Shown: positions 32,454-44,122, counted from the stretch's first letter. The stretch: DNA of 64,000 nt from Limnoperna fortunei (GCA_944474755.1 OX104124.1:42733342-42797341); one strand, 5' to 3'. Notes: generated by a model not told the origin, from the sequence alone. Program-made: numbers and translations.

Positions 32454-33147
32454 AACCATGTTTTTATCAGATGTTTGATCAATTCTAATCTATTACTGCT
32501 CTATACCGGTAATTGTTTTTGGGGACAAATTACCACAACTTATAATACTATATTAATATGCTACGATATGTAAGTTCATGTTGTATGTGTAAGCAGTAGC
32601 ACTTGATCCGAATAATTTTTGTATTGCCCACAATTGTACACACCCATAAAATTTTACAATTTTCATAAAAATAAGTATTAATTAAAAGGTAACCTTAAGA
32701 AAATCCAAAATCCAGCACAATGATTTTTTTGTTGATTTAAATTCCTAACAGTAAATGTTGTTTGTGCACTAAGGCCATCTAGAAAAATTAGTCCATTGAG
32801 CTATTTAACTATGAAAATCAGTTACACTGAATAAGTTTACTAGTTAAAATTGTACATTGGATTTATTTTACTCTTATGTTAAGTAATAATTGTAAACAAA
32901 TCTTTTGTTAAATGAAATATGGTTGTTGTATACTAAAACAAACATTTTATCCACAGTAACAATGTATATTTATGTGTCCTTCATCACTTATTATAGTAAC
33001 TACTTTCAATCGACCCTTCAGAATGCATATGTAAAGTTCAATACTATTAAACTCATGTTTGTTGCAATATAACAGTTTGTATATATTTGAAAAGTTAATA
33101 AAATGTTTGTTGATGCAATGTTCATGCTACGTCAGAATGATATGTTT
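32454..33147. other. Gene-free AT-rich stretch
   Basis: I see nothing identifiable here. Confidence 0.4.
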
Positions 33148-33408
33148 GTTTGTTGGTTTGATGGTGTTTAACTCCACTTTCAGCAATTTTTCAGCTATAT
33201 CATAGCATCCAGTTTTTATTGGGGAGGAAGCCAGAGTACCCGGAAAAAAACCCCGACCTGCGTTAGGAAAACTGGCAATCCTTGTCAATTAAGATTGGAG
33301 TCGAGTATGCCCTGCCTGCAGCGAGAATCGAACCCGCAATCTCAGTGTTGACAGACCACGTGTTCAATAGTAAACAAACTACCTTAACCACTGGGCCACC
33401 GAGGCCCC
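33148..33408 (-). mobile_element. tRNA-derived SINE
   Basis: One of the best-kept copies: TTTGTTTGTTGGTTTGATGG tail, AGCAATTTTTCAGCTATATC, AAAACTGGCAATCCTTGTCA, and a head whose complement reads GGCCTCGGTGGCCCAGTGG. The box B region is GATTGCGGGTTCGATTCTC. Confidence 0.87.
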
Positions 33409-33990
33409 GCAGAATGATATGGATGGTCACTTTTCATTTTTAAAGGTAATCTGATTGTAAGTGGTACTCCTGGTCAATGACAACATACTTGCCAACATAT
33501 TTTTGGTAGAATTCCTGATAATTTTGCCAAGGGGTATGGGGACCACTAAAAGACCCCAGTGGGTCCTAGGAAAAGTCTTGATGGGGGCAGAGACCCTGAC
33601 TGAAAACTATATTAGAGTATTTCTATGGTATTTGAGAGGGTCTCCAGGGTTTTTTAGCTGACATACCCATGTATTTTGATAATGCAAGATAAGAAAGGCT
33701 GTTTTAACACAAATTTTACAATTATTCCTGAAAAAAGAAGAAATCCTGGAGATTCCAACAACCTACCCGGTAGCCCGGACACGGGTTACAAATTCTGGAG
33801 ATTCCGCGCAAAATCCGGAGCATTAGCATCTATGTGATAATAGGCCAAAAAAGTACACAGACTTCCACCTTTTGACTAAAAATGTAATGCAAATAAATAA
33901 TTTCAAAGATTTTGAAGATTTAACTAATTTTTCATATTTGTGTTTCAAATGGATTACGCGCTATTGGTTCCGAGAAGCATATAATTAACG
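33409..33990. other. Gene-free stretch
   Basis: No element recognised; CCGGAGCATTAG and CCCGGTAGCCCGGACACGGG give a few GC-rich words in AT-rich sequence. Confidence 0.4.
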
Positions 33991-33999
33991 ATACTTTGG

Positions 34000-34395
34000 A
34001 AAAGGGGAGTATAATGGTCCTGAATGGAAAAAGGAGAGTACAATGGCCCTAAATGAAAAATTATAACTGCTTTTAAATTAGTTTTAAAAAATTAAAGTTC
34101 TTTCATATAAACATATTTTATTTTATATATTGTGTTTTTTTTTAAATAAATATAGCTGCAATTGAAAGAATATATCTGGTTATAGTGTACAAATATGTCA
34201 ACATGACAATGAATGATTCTTAGCTAATGCTTATACAGCGCAACGCAAAAAATGACTTGTTTTGGATAGTGAAATCTATCAAATGAAGCCTTTTTATCGA
34301 TTTTAACAGCTCTGTCATCAAAATATAAAGAACTGCCTCTGTCATTTTGATGGCCAGAACAACTCCCTGACCAGTTTATCGTTTTTATATGTCAC
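34000..34395. repeat. Dispersed repeat shared with 51770-52650
   Basis: Its left part (CTGCAATTGAAAGAATATA and CTTATACAGCGCAACGC) matches the plus strand near 51900-51990. Its right part (TGACTTGTTTTGGATAGTG, CTATCAAATGAAGCC and CTCTGTCATTTTGATGGCCA) matches the opposite strand near 52530-52640. The type of element is unknown. Confidence 0.7.
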
Positions 34396-34656
34396 TAAAC
34401 ATAATTGTACCTTTTTTATTATAATTTTATATAAATAAATTTTGCGAGAATACTGACTTTTGATTGGCTGGAAAATATTTTCTATCAGAGGATGGAAAAC
34501 AAATTTGATCGTCATGGAGACACGCGCCGTTTGACGTCATATATTACTCCACTGGAAACTAACAGTTTTTGTGTTGATCTCTTTTTTCAAAAATATCCAG
34601 TTACATAAATAAAATTGTTGAGTTTATTCTATTGTTTGAATTTATTTAGAAGTATA

Positions 34657-34786
34657 AACTACAAACAATATTTTCTCCATCGAGGGATAACAAAATTTCC
34701 GTTGTGCACATTTAATATAATCCGCGTAACAATGTGCAAAACGGAAATTTTGTTTTCCCTCGATGGAGAAAATATTTTTTGTAGTT
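34657..34786. repeat. Fold-back repeat, arms of about 54 bp
   Basis: AACTACAAACAATATTTTCT...TCCGTTGTGCACA on the left pairs with TGTGCAAAACGGAAATTTTG...TTTTTTGTAGTT on the right, around a 20-bp spacer. Probably a fold-back MITE. Confidence 0.85.
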
Positions 34787-35388
34787 AATCCTTAAATAAC
34801 AATAAAAGTTACACCTCTCCCCCTTTTTTGACCAACTCGCAAGGTGCGTGACAGTTTGCTTATTGATATATATCTGGATTAAGAATAGCAATACAATTAT
34901 TCATTTGCGTACTTAACATTAAAATATTGTCATATAAACCTTATTTTGTTGATTTCTGTTATCAAGGTGACCAACATCACAGTTTTGTTTACTTCGATAT
35001 AATATCTTAATCGTTACCGGTTCGAACTACTTATCCGGATTTGAGCAATTAACTGACTTGGTCATTGCTATGAGAAATATCGGATGATGCCGATCCGCCA
35101 CTAACAGTAAACTCTTTTACAATAAGCTTTAAGTTAAAGAAAAAAGTTATTGGCAGTTTCAACGTTTTCCACCAAAATAGCTTGGTTCAGATCTGCCTCT
35201 GAGATGCGTATTCAGATCTATACAGCGTGCCGTTTTGGAATAAATAGTAATTTCACACATAACGATAGAACGGAATCTAGTCCACATAACTATCGCTTTA
35301 GGCCACAGTCATATAATATTGTACATATAGTTATGCTGCCAATTCTAAGTTTTAAACGAAGACCAATGTCCTCACTGGGGGGGAGGGG
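34787..35388. other. Gene-free stretch
   Basis: Nothing recognised; no splice-bounded ORF stands out. Confidence 0.4.

Positions 35389-35389
<1 letters not shown>

Positions 35390-35442
<53 letters not shown>
35390..35442. repeat. CAAT tetranucleotide repeat
   Basis: About 13 perfect CAAT/AATC units, preceded by a GGGGGGGAGGGG run. Confidence 0.97.
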
Positions 35443-35443
<1 letters not shown>

Positions 35444-36285
35444 AATTAATATTATTAAAAATAATACAAGTTTTTTTCCTGTTCTCAGCGCGGGAGTGAC
35501 GTAAGAGCATAAACTAAATGAAATACGTTAACACACTACTGAATACTCCCCATCCCTACACACCCCATTCTGAAAAAAATTAACACACCTATTTAATGCA
35601 TACATTTTGCCGACATGTAGTCTACATATATCTGCATGATTACGTATATTACATTACGATTTAGTATAAACCACAATAAAAGATAGCAAGCGCTAAACAG
35701 CCAATTCAGAAAAATGGGCACTATTAGAAACAAAAACATGGAAAAAATTAAGTTTTCAATTTCTTTAAATTGTTAATATTGTTTGCTTGTAGACTTTCTA
35801 CAGTATACATTTGCAGATTTTCTTACAAACAATATAAATAGTTTTGAAATTATACTATGTTGATCGGTACCATTTTTTTAAGGGAGTTACAGTCTGCCTT
35901 ATAAAAGTGTCTAAAATTTTTCAAACTTAATAACTCCATTTAATTTGCATGGCAGTATCAAAAATTGATGAGATACTCATTAATTACTGCCGCGATATCG
36001 GGGATAAGCATTGAAAAATGAAGAGTAAAACGAAACTTGAATTTATTTTATAAACGAACATCATACAACACCATGAAACAACAATCATTAAGACGTTTCC
36101 AATAAAAATAAAGCTTTTACTGTCTAGAGAAACATGTTCAGAAAAAAAGGTTTATAGTAGATCCATTAAATTAGAATTTTACACCATAACATTTTTTATG
36201 AGCACATAATTCTCCGTAACATTGGTGACTTTTGACATCCGTAACGAAATCCGTAATGTGTTAAGAATAAGATAGTTTGAGCATA
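35443..36285. other. Gene-free stretch
   Basis: AT-rich; I see no gene or repeat. Confidence 0.4.
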
Positions 36286-36290
36286 TACTA

Positions 36291-36400
36291 CAGGGGCGGA
36301 TACAGGATTTTCGAAAGGGGGGGCGTAAAAAGGGGGATATCGGAAAAGGAGGCCACGACGTTCGCCCCTTACGCCCCCCCCCCCTTTGGATCCGCCACTG
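36291..36400. mobile_element. hAT-like MITE, 110 bp
   Basis: Ends CAGGGGCGGATACAGG and (complement of right end) CAGTGGCGGATCCAAAGG. It is flanked by TACTA at 36286-36290 and 36401-36405, with G and C homopolymer-rich subterminal parts. Short inverted ends beginning CAG are typical of hAT elements, although the usual target duplication there is 8 bp. Confidence 0.75.
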
Positions 36401-36405
36401 TACTA

Positions 36406-37778
36406 CATAATTGATTGTTATGGATTATTTAAAGTGATTATGCAAAGTGAAGTTATATTCGTCTGACATCCATAACGTTAATTATTTTGTGGATGTTTCC
36501 TCAAATGCAGTAAAACCTAAAATTTATAAGGGCTTTTTCACTACTTCAAAAGAATGCGAAAACATGTTTATAAAAATACATATTTCGGTGTCATTATAGA
36601 ACAGAATTTAAAGCTGTGTTTTTGATATGACCTTCGTTATATTTAACCAGTCTGACGTAAATCAGTATAATTCTTTCTTTCACTTGCAATATGACGTCAT
36701 TATTATTGCAAATGATTTTCCCGATCTTCAACGACAATTTTGTCTATAAACATTAAACAAAACATGAAATCACCCACTTCGGCGTATATAATACATAGCA
36801 ATATATAAAAAAACTACTTGATTTTGTCGTCTATCCAAATTTGTTGGCAATAAAATCGCTTAAAAAATGTCATAGTTATAGTTCTTGTCGTCTGCATATA
36901 CCGGTGGCAAACAAAATAATACACTTGTGAAAAGTCAGATACGTCCAGTTCGTTTTCTTAATAAAGATCTATTGTTATGGATATCAGAGGTTACGGATGT
37001 CAGATCAATAATTATTTTTTGAAAACAAAATAAGATGAATCTGGATTTGTACAGAATAAATACGTAGTTTTATTCTATATAGCGTACCCAATTCCAATGA
37101 ATGATCTCCATTCATTCTTTCACTTTCTTATTTAAAAACATGCGTTATGTAGGTCAGAGCCTTAAGTGTGACATTCATAGCTTCTTATTCTTTGTCTAAT
37201 TTCAACTTATAAACAAGAGTATTACCCTCAAATTTTCGCTAAAGGCTTCTCGTGCTGGTCTAGATTCTTGTTGTATACAGATTGTAGACAACAGTATAAA
37301 ATCAAACACAAAGATAGATTCTTGTTGATATTTTCTATGCTAATGCTGTTTGAATCTATATAGTTACCAGTAACTTTTCTAGCAAACAACTTCCACATTT
37401 CATATTTAAAATCTGCGTATTCCGCGATCGTTTTTCTGTTATTACCGATGCGACACAGAAAAATTTAATTTTCCGGTACATTTCCGACTCCAGTGAGATA
37501 AAATGATAGGTTCTTATTTTTTTTCTTCTCTTGACTATAGTCTAAAGAATGAAACTATAAAACATTTTATTATATCATTGTAATTGCACAACCAGCAAGC
37601 GACATGTAGACGAATTTGAACGAAAAAAGAAGGCCCATTTTTCCGGAATGACTGTAAACCCATGTATTTAAAATCAAAATTTTTGGAAGATCTAATTCCC
37701 AAATTATTTGATTTGCATAATATGTGTGCATGCCCCAATTGGGTAAGCGCGTTATGTTCTCGAACGTTGTATGTCAGT
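36406..37778. other. Gene-free stretch
   Basis: No gene or known repeat seen. The text CATCCGTAACG / GACATCCATAACG recurs loosely at 36236, 36463 and 36990. Confidence 0.4.
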
Positions 37779-37858
37779 AGTCCGAGAATCCTCTGCCGTC
37801 CAACGCTTTTTTTTAGTCCTACACAAAAAAGCGTTGGACGGCAGAGGATTCTCGGACT
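37779..37858. repeat. Perfect 34-bp hairpin
   Basis: The arm 37779-37812 (AGTCCGAGAATCCTCTGCCG and TCCAACGC with six T) is the exact inverse of 37825-37858, with a 12-nt loop TTAGTCCTACAC. A diverged one-armed relative, GTCCGAGGATCCTCTGTCGA, lies at about 42185. Confidence 0.95.
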
Positions 37859-38105
37859 ATATGTCAGGTAAGGGGTTTTAGTATATGAGTTATGTAAAAA
37901 CATACATAACGATGGGTGTTATACATTGTACAGCGTTTCCACTTCTATTTTTCAGGAGTTGACTAGATATTATTGATTATGAATCTTTCGGTGATGCATT
38001 TAATAAAATTAAGAATAATTTAAAATCTAAGTTTAATAATGTTATAAGTGAGCACTACAAAGAAAAAACTTTAAATTAATTATCATCACTCTCTGAAAAT
38101 TCTAA

Positions 38106-39083
38106 AGCCACGCCGAATTAATTGCTTGTTCGTCGGACCGTCCGCACGTAGAATTATTTTTCAGAAAGAAAAAAAACTAAATTTCTTCCGACCGCATTAA
38201 CCGGAAACCCGCCCGCGTCCAGAAACGGAAGTTGTCTTTAAAAAAAGATCTCCGCGTTCTACGAATTCACCCAACTGCTCCGATAGCTGGAGATTCAGTC
38301 AGAACTTAGAAGGTTAAAATACCGTTTCAGTCGTCCCCTATAAAATCAAAACCGAAAGTAAAATGTAGAAAACAATGACAGAAAACAAGAGTGTGGTTGT
38401 GGCAGCAGTTGCCACCCAGTTTAAAGTACTGCTACCAAATACAGCATTAGAATGTCGAATTGACGACACCTTTATCGACCTATTTAAATGCATACAAGGG
38501 AAGCCTTCAACGCACGCAAATGTTTCTAACCTTAGTTATGACAACATTATGAGAATCAAAATTAAGGACAATTCCAAGCTTTTGGGAAGGGAAAATGATG
38601 ACATAGGTAGTCTTTTATTATTTCTTTTTAATCAATCTTGAAATTATGCCTTGTCAAAAAGATTTGGAGACAAAACTGAATAGTGGTATAGGCTGTCTGT
38701 TGGTCAGTCTGTACCTATTGATAGAAAGCCAAGGCAGCATCTTTTTAGAAGTTCTTTTCTGCTATATTATTTACTAATCAATTAATTAAGTCATAAAACA
38801 CTGAGAACAAGCACTTGTTTAATATCAAATACATTTTTTTTAATTTCATTTATTTTCTTCAAAATTAGAAAAAAATCGCTCGCTCGCATCAGTTTAACCA
38901 TGAAAACATGGAACAAATCTTTTTAAAAAACTAAAAACATGTTGCTCGCCTTAAAAAAAATTATTCGCTCCACAAAATCAGAATTTCAACCAAAAAAAAA
39001 ATAAGAATAATAAAAATTTCGCTCGCTCGCTTCTTATTTTCAAAGTTAAAGTCCGACGAACAAGAAATTAATTCTGTGTGGCC
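38106..39083 (+). mobile_element. PIF/Harbinger-like element, 978 bp, in a LINE copy
   Basis: The inverted ends are GCCACGCCGAATTAATTGCT with TGTTCGTCGGAC on the left and GTCCGACGAACAAG with AAATTAATTCTGTGTGGCC on the right. TAA flanks it at 38103-38105 and 39084-39086. A 3-bp TAA duplication with GGCCAC-type ends is what PIF/Harbinger elements leave. It contains the ORF at 38375-38641 and an odd AT-rich region with repeated CGCTCGCTCGC words near the right end. Confidence 0.75.
38375..38641 (+). CDS. Unrecognised 88-codon ORF inside the TAA-flanked element
   Basis: It starts MTENKSVVVAAVATQFKVLL and reads on through ECRIDDTFIDLFKCIQGKP and SYDNIMRIKIKDNSKLLG to GRENDDI. After the codons GATGACATAG comes GTAGTC, so this may be a first exon ending at GACATAG|GTAGTC, with the last 11 codons being intron. 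I do not recognise a family. Position and inverted-repeat flanks suggest it belongs to the mobile element and not to the host. It could be a remnant of an accessory (DNA-binding) gene, but there is no direct sign such as a Myb-like tryptophan pattern. Confidence 0.45.
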   Translation: MTENKSVVVAAVATQFKVLLPNTALECRIDDTFIDLFKCIQGKPSTHANVSNLSYDNIMRIKIKDNSKLLGRENDDIGSLLLFLFNQS

Positions 39084-39567
39084 TAAGTTATTTTTATACA
39101 GTCTGTTGAAGACAGAATTTAAGATGGAAGATTACCTAGTTAATCAACCTTTTAAAATAAGGCAACTGATCACTGATTTAGAGTTAGTGATCATACCCTT
39201 GAAATTGAAACGTTTATTGTCACGAGCACAAAATCGAAGATGAGCTCCATTTTTTCATACACTGCGTGAAATATTCAAATATAAGATCTACACTTTTTAA
39301 AAATATATCTGATTTTAAACGAAATTTTTTGTAAATTGAACCTGCTCAACAGTTAATTATTATTCTCTCTCCTGAAAATGAACTTTTGCCATTTATAAAC
39401 GACTTTATAAAGCAGTCCTTGGAACTGCGAAGATAGGGTCCATATCAGTCAAAGTTCTCTTTCGATTATATGTTAGTACATTGTCTGGTTTGTATACATT
39501 GTAAATATGTTATATGTTTTGTATTTGTATTTGCTTGACCCATATGGGTGAAATTTTGCAAATAAAG

Positions 39568-39648
<81 letters not shown>
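39568..39648 (+). repeat. ATT trinucleotide tract (LINE tail)
   Basis: About 27 triplets follow CAAATAAAG. It probably began as the 3' tail of the LINE copy. Confidence 0.97.
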
Positions 39649-39649
<1 letters not shown>

Positions 39650-39896
39650 TATTATTGTTAATTTCTGTAGATTAAAGTCCAATTCTGAAAGGCTTTCAAC
39701 GTCACATACATACTGCTATCGTGTGCAAATTGGGCTGTATCATTGACATATCTGTTTGATTTTTGTCCTGTTTATTTTTGTATTTTAACTGATCATAAAC
39801 AGTACGTGTATTTACGCTGTATTTATTTTGAACGCAGTACAAAAGTTCAAGGTCAGTCTGGTCAATACGAGACCAATCTAGAACAGGCATGAGAAT

Positions 39897-39905
39897 TATA
39901 TAAAA
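39897..39905 (+). promoter_or_regulatory. TATA box of the small heat-shock gene
   Basis: TATATAAAA lies 60 bp upstream of the ATG at 39966, which leaves a leader of about 30-40 nt. I saw no textbook array of inverted GAA/TTC heat-shock elements in the 150 bp upstream; only single AGAAC and GTTC words are present. Confidence 0.7.
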
Positions 39906-39965
39906 AGTGTTGTAACGTTCTTGTGATTAAAAACATTAGCAGCGACCACACGTCAGATAACTAAC

Positions 39966-40658
39966 ATGGCGTATATACCAGTCTTGTGGAACCAAATGCA
40001 ACACGATGTTGACGACATGTTCCATCTCATGGACCCTTGGTTATACGGGGCACCTGTTCATTCTGTTTCAAGGAGAAGACCGCGGCGACACGAAACCTCA
40101 TTAGCTGACAAAAAATGGACGTTTGGTGTGAAGATAGGAGATTTTGATCCTGAGCACGTTAAAGTGAAAGTAGAAAATGGAAAAGTAGAGATAGTTGCAA
40201 AGTACCAGGAAGGAAATGAAGAATGGGGCGATACTGTGGAAAGACGAAGGATGGTGAAAATCCCGGAAAATGTCGACGCGGACAAAATTCACAGCGTTAT
40301 GAGGTCAGATGGCACACTGATGTTGGAAGCTCCTTACCGTGTATCAGAAGAACACACCCTCGCAGTAACTCCTCTTGAAGGGGGAGCTCTTGTCCCAACA
40401 GAGGGTAAATGCAACCTTATGAAGTTCTCCGTTGGAAATTTTAGCCCGAACGAAGTGAAAATATCATGCAAGGACGGCGTCTTGACTGCCCAAGGAAAAC
40501 ATCAGAGATCAGAGGACGGACACGAAATCCAAGAAACGTTCTTTCGTCAAATGACTATGCCAGATTCCGTTGATGTCGGCGATGTTGAATGCTTCATGGA
40601 CAAAGATGGTTTCATCACAATCCGTGCACCTACTGTAGGTGATGATGACGACATCTAA
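39966..40658 (+). CDS. Small heat-shock protein with two alpha-crystallin domains
   Basis: A complete, intronless 230-codon gene. The short N-terminus (MAYIPVLWNQMQHDVDDMFH) is Met/Trp/Phe-rich as in other HSP20 proteins. Domain 1, about residues 50-123, runs from KWTFGVKIGDFDPEHVKVKV through ERRRMVKIPENVDADKI to SDGTLMLEAPYR. Domain 2, about 150-222, has MKFSVGNFSPNEVKISCKDG, TFFRQMTMPDSVDV and MDKDGFITIRAP. The tail is acidic (GDDDDI) and lacks the usual IXI motif. Such proteins are ATP-independent chaperones that hold unfolded clients; one domain is the norm, and tandem-domain forms are known in flatworms and molluscs. TATA box and AATAAA fit a single-exon stress gene. It is unrelated to its repeat-rich neighbours. 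Confidence 0.95.
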   Translation: MAYIPVLWNQMQHDVDDMFHLMDPWLYGAPVHSVSRRRPRRHETSLADKKWTFGVKIGDFDPEHVKVKVENGKVEIVAKYQEGNEEWGDTVERRRMVKIPENVDADKIHSVMRSDGTLMLEAPYRVSEEHTLAVTPLEGGALVPTEGKCNLMKFSVGNFSPNEVKISCKDGVLTAQGKHQRSEDGHEIQETFFRQMTMPDSVDVGDVECFMDKDGFITIRAPTVGDDDDI

Positions 40659-40898
40659 AGTCAAAAATTGCGACATTTAAAAGTACAGCATGTCACGGCA
40701 CGTTTTGATCATGTTTATTTTTGTGACATTTCTGGATTTGATTTTGTTGTTATTATTTCATTCATGACGAAAGAAGGACATTTCGACTATTTGCATATAT
40801 TCAGGTCATTTGAAACAGTATTTTACATTTTGTTATTTACTTGTTTTTTTTGGTAAAATGGAGAACAATTGTGTTTTCTGTTAAATGCCATTTATAGT

Positions 40899-40904
40899 AA
40901 TAAA
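40899..40904 (+). terminator. Poly(A) signal of the small heat-shock gene
   Basis: AATAAA 241 bp after the stop codon, the first one downstream, followed by TTGTATTTGTTTTATTTG, a plausible GU-rich element. Confidence 0.7.
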
Positions 40905-41049
40905 TTGCGTTTCATGTTAAACATTATAATTTGTATTTGTTTTATTTGTATAAGAAAGAATAAGGAATCGGCGTGCACGAAACTGGTCAATATTACGAAA
41001 TTGTCATAAGATATGTCAAGTCCGCATGTCAAGAAAACTTTTACCTTTA

Positions 41050-41312
41050 CGACCGAGTGGTTAGTCTACTATTATTCGCGTGCCTATCAATACCGAAGTT
41101 GCGGTTTCAGTCCCACTAAGGGCAGGGTGTACTCGACTCCAAGCTGGATTGACAAATTATTGCCAGTTTTTTTTCTACGCTCTATTCCTACCGAAGGTCG
41201 GGCTTTTTACCCATGTATTCCGGATTTCTCACAAATAAAAAACTGGACGCCACTATATAGCTGAAAAATTGCTGAAAGTAGCGTTAAATACCGGCAATTC
41301 AAACAAACAATT
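41050..41312 (+). mobile_element. tRNA-derived SINE
   Basis: Plus orientation: GACCGAGTGGTTAGTC (box A region), GTTGCGGTTTCAGTCCCACT (box B region), GGGCAGGGTGTACTCGACTC, ATATAGCTGAAAAATTGCTG and an AACAAACAA tail. Lies 390 bp downstream of the heat-shock gene. Confidence 0.82.
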
Positions 41313-41605
41313 GTGCTTTTGGTCGATAACAATGAAATGGGGTGTCATCATTATGCGTCTGTCGTCCATATTCATAGTCGGTAACTTAAAAGTTCCCTCC
41401 TTTTCTCAAAACAATTTGACAAAAAATTATTAAATTCAACTTAGGAGCATTATATATTGTGCGGTATACTTGGTCTTGTTTGTTGTTTTTTTTTTAATGT
41501 CGATGACAAATTGGTTGCGGAAAGTAGGCTTATAGTGGGTTCTTATTGCCAGAAATGTCTCTAATTTTCTAAAAAATACGTCTAGTAATTGCGATTGGGT
41601 CGCCC

Positions 41606-41742
41606 AATATTCCGACACCCCATTAGTCCGACACCCCGTTGGTCCAACATCCCATTAGTCCGACAACCAATTGGTCCGACGCCCAAATAGTCCGACACCC
41701 CATTGTCCAAAACCGTAATAGTTCGACACCCTGACACAATTC
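41606..41742. repeat. 16-bp minisatellite (CCGACACCCCATTAGT)
   Basis: About eight degenerate units alternate CCCATTAGTCCGACA and CCATTGGTCCAACA. Confidence 0.9.
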
Positions 41743-43884
41743 CTATTGTTAGATATGATCGTTTGTATGTTAAACTAAGTTCTGTTCAATTTCTGATAGA
41801 CATAAAATATTAATTTGTCGAAGGGACCACCCAATACATATTGATTTTTTATTTCAATTGATTGAACGGGTTCGGATAAAGCATTTTTCCAATTGGTTAT
41901 GTTAAACGAAGTTCTGCGATAGGAAACATTACCATCAAATAAACATTTACATAAATGAGGCTTTAGCTTTGCATTAAAAAAAATGTATATGAATCTTGTC
42001 CTCATATTTTCCTATGTTAAACTATGTCCTGCGGTGTTGCTAATTTTATAACTTTTTATTGGAATACAAATATAAATGTTGTAAAAGGACCTTAAATAAA
42101 TAAATGTTTTGTTTCTAATGGTTCCCCAGTTTCATTAAAGAAGCCTTTAAAAATTAACATAGGGGTCTATGTTTAATAAAGCCTCGTCCGAGGATCCTCT
42201 GTCGACCAAGTTTTGTTTCAGTTATACCAGTTGTATCCGACTAGGTACAAAATTATTAGACAGCGACAATGATAAACAATTTACTCAAACTGATGGCAAT
42301 AGCTAATCTGAACTACGCATCGTCAAAACGTTTTAATTCATTAATCTACTCATTGTTACAATTGCATTATATCACATCCATCAATCCGTTTTGCTAAAGA
42401 GCATGGGACAAATTTTGTTTGTCGTATCCCATGGAAACGCTATTTATAGTATATTTAGCCGTTCGTGTAAATATTGCGAAATCTGTCCATGTGATAAATG
42501 CCGGGAGTGAAGCACACCCTGCTCAAACTCGCAACCTTATTGTTGACATAGTAGATGATTAACCATTTTAATCTACTATATTTTCTTTATACAGCATCAG
42601 AGTATATAAAAGTACTAAATGCGCGTGTGCGAAGTGGGGATATATCGGGTAATATATCGTTTGACGTTATAATTAATACTTGGAATGTTTTAGATTAATT
42701 CGTCTTCATCTCATCCGTATTTTTCTCTTTGTGTCATTTTCTCTCTATTCTCTCCAAGCACAGGCTAGTGCTAAATGTCATGACCTAGGCTTGGACTGAA
42801 ATAAGACTATGGCTGCTTATATTTACATTTCTCTCCTCCAAATAACTTTATTTCCTCCGTCATTATCGTCATTTTAAAATTACTGTTATTAGTTTGAGAG
42901 AAATAAAAAATGTTAAGCTGTTAATGGACCCCTCCCACTCCCCCTCTTCTATTCGTATTCAAAGGATGATTACAAAGTCGGATTAATACAACATACATAA
43001 TTCAAAATGAAACACAAACGCCGCTAACAAATATTGATGTGGAATTACAATGGATTATCAGTGCCGGTTGGATTTTTGACATAGTATGGATCTACTTCTA
43101 ACTAATTTTAGACCAGATGTGTACTTTTCCTCCATTATACTTTTCACATAATCAAGGAGCGATGAATGACATATGCCCGATATTTACTGTTAGAAGTCAT
43201 ATGCCATACGGACAGTTAGAGGGCAACTGACGCTCCAATGACTATTGATGAAAAATATACAAGACCGTTTACATACAACAGAGGATAGAACGAATAATCG
43301 TACCCTCTTTTCTTTGTTAATCCGACAAATCACAAAACTAATTTCGGAATATAACGCCAGTAAAATTCCGCCTACACCAGAGGACTGTTCAATGATTCCT
43401 GTCCAGAGCATCTATGTAGGACATGTGTACCGATGACGTAACTATAGGTGGGATGCCTTTGTTGAAAATCAGACGTTAGAAGTAGGCATTACTTACTCGC
43501 TCGAGCACCTGAGTGCACCTGTTTTGTTATACTGAGTTAGAGTTACTCAATTTGTGCTTATGTTTGATTGTTTATTTTATTTTAATTTTTTTGTTCCCTT
43601 GAAGAATCTTGTTTTTTTTCTCTATTAGGATTTTATAAAACGTTCATTATGGTTGCTCGTTGATGTGTTTCCTGACCTAATTCTTCTTCATGGATACCAA
43701 GTATACGTAGACCTTGATAATTTGGCGGGAGTCATCTGCCTATCTTTAGTTTTCTAAACGAGATTCAAGCATTATATGATATTTATATGGTGTACTTTGT
43801 GAGGGATATCGGAGTCTCGAGAATCATGCAGGACTCTATACATGTCTGATCGAAAAGGGACTCTTTTCCGTGGCATTAGTTGTG
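41743..43884. other. Gene-free stretch
   Basis: A short SINE-like fragment occurs near 42508-42570 (ACACCCTGCTCAAACTCGCA, TTGTTGACATAGTAGATG). A relative of the hairpin at 37779 lies at about 42185. Otherwise nothing recognised in 2.1 kb. Confidence 0.4.
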
Positions 43885-44122
43885 TTTGTTTGTTTGTTTG
43901 AATGTTGTTTAACGCCACTTTCAGCAATTTTTCAGCTATATCATGAAGTCCAGTTTTTATTAAGAGAGGAAGCCGGAGTACCTGGCGAAACCCCTGATCG
44001 TCAGTAGGAAAACTGACAATCCTTGTCAATTAAGATACTCGAACCCGCAATCTCATGCAGTGTTGACAGACCACGTGATCAATGGTGGACGAACTACCTT
44101 AAACACTCGGCCTCCGAGGATA
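43885..44122 (-). mobile_element. tRNA-derived SINE
   Basis: GTTTGTTTGTTTGAATGTTG, CAGCAATTTTTCAGCTATAT, GAAAACTGACAATCCTTGTC, then a small deletion (the TTGGAGTCGAGT block is missing) and a head complement with GGCCGAGTGTTTAAGG. Confidence 0.83.

Larger units (their letters stand above)
37960..39655 (+). pseudogene. 3' fragment of a non-LTR retrotransposon, split by a DNA element
   Basis: Before 38105 the plus strand reads FGDAFNKIKNNLKSKFNNVI and then, after an in-frame stop, LSSLSENSK. After 39086 it reads LFLYSLLKTEFKMEDYLVNQ with PFKIRQLITDLE following. Near 39235 another frame reads EDELHFFIHCVKYSN, the motif that usually lies near the end of LINE polymerase proteins. The 3' end is CAAATAAAGATTATTATT running into a long ATT tract, the usual tail of this kind of LINE. 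Stops and frame changes make it a dead copy. Confidence 0.75.

Noticed and set aside
35150..35449. 99-codon ORF ending in repeated SINQ
   Set aside because: The tail is the CAAT microsatellite; the rest has no resemblance to a known protein.
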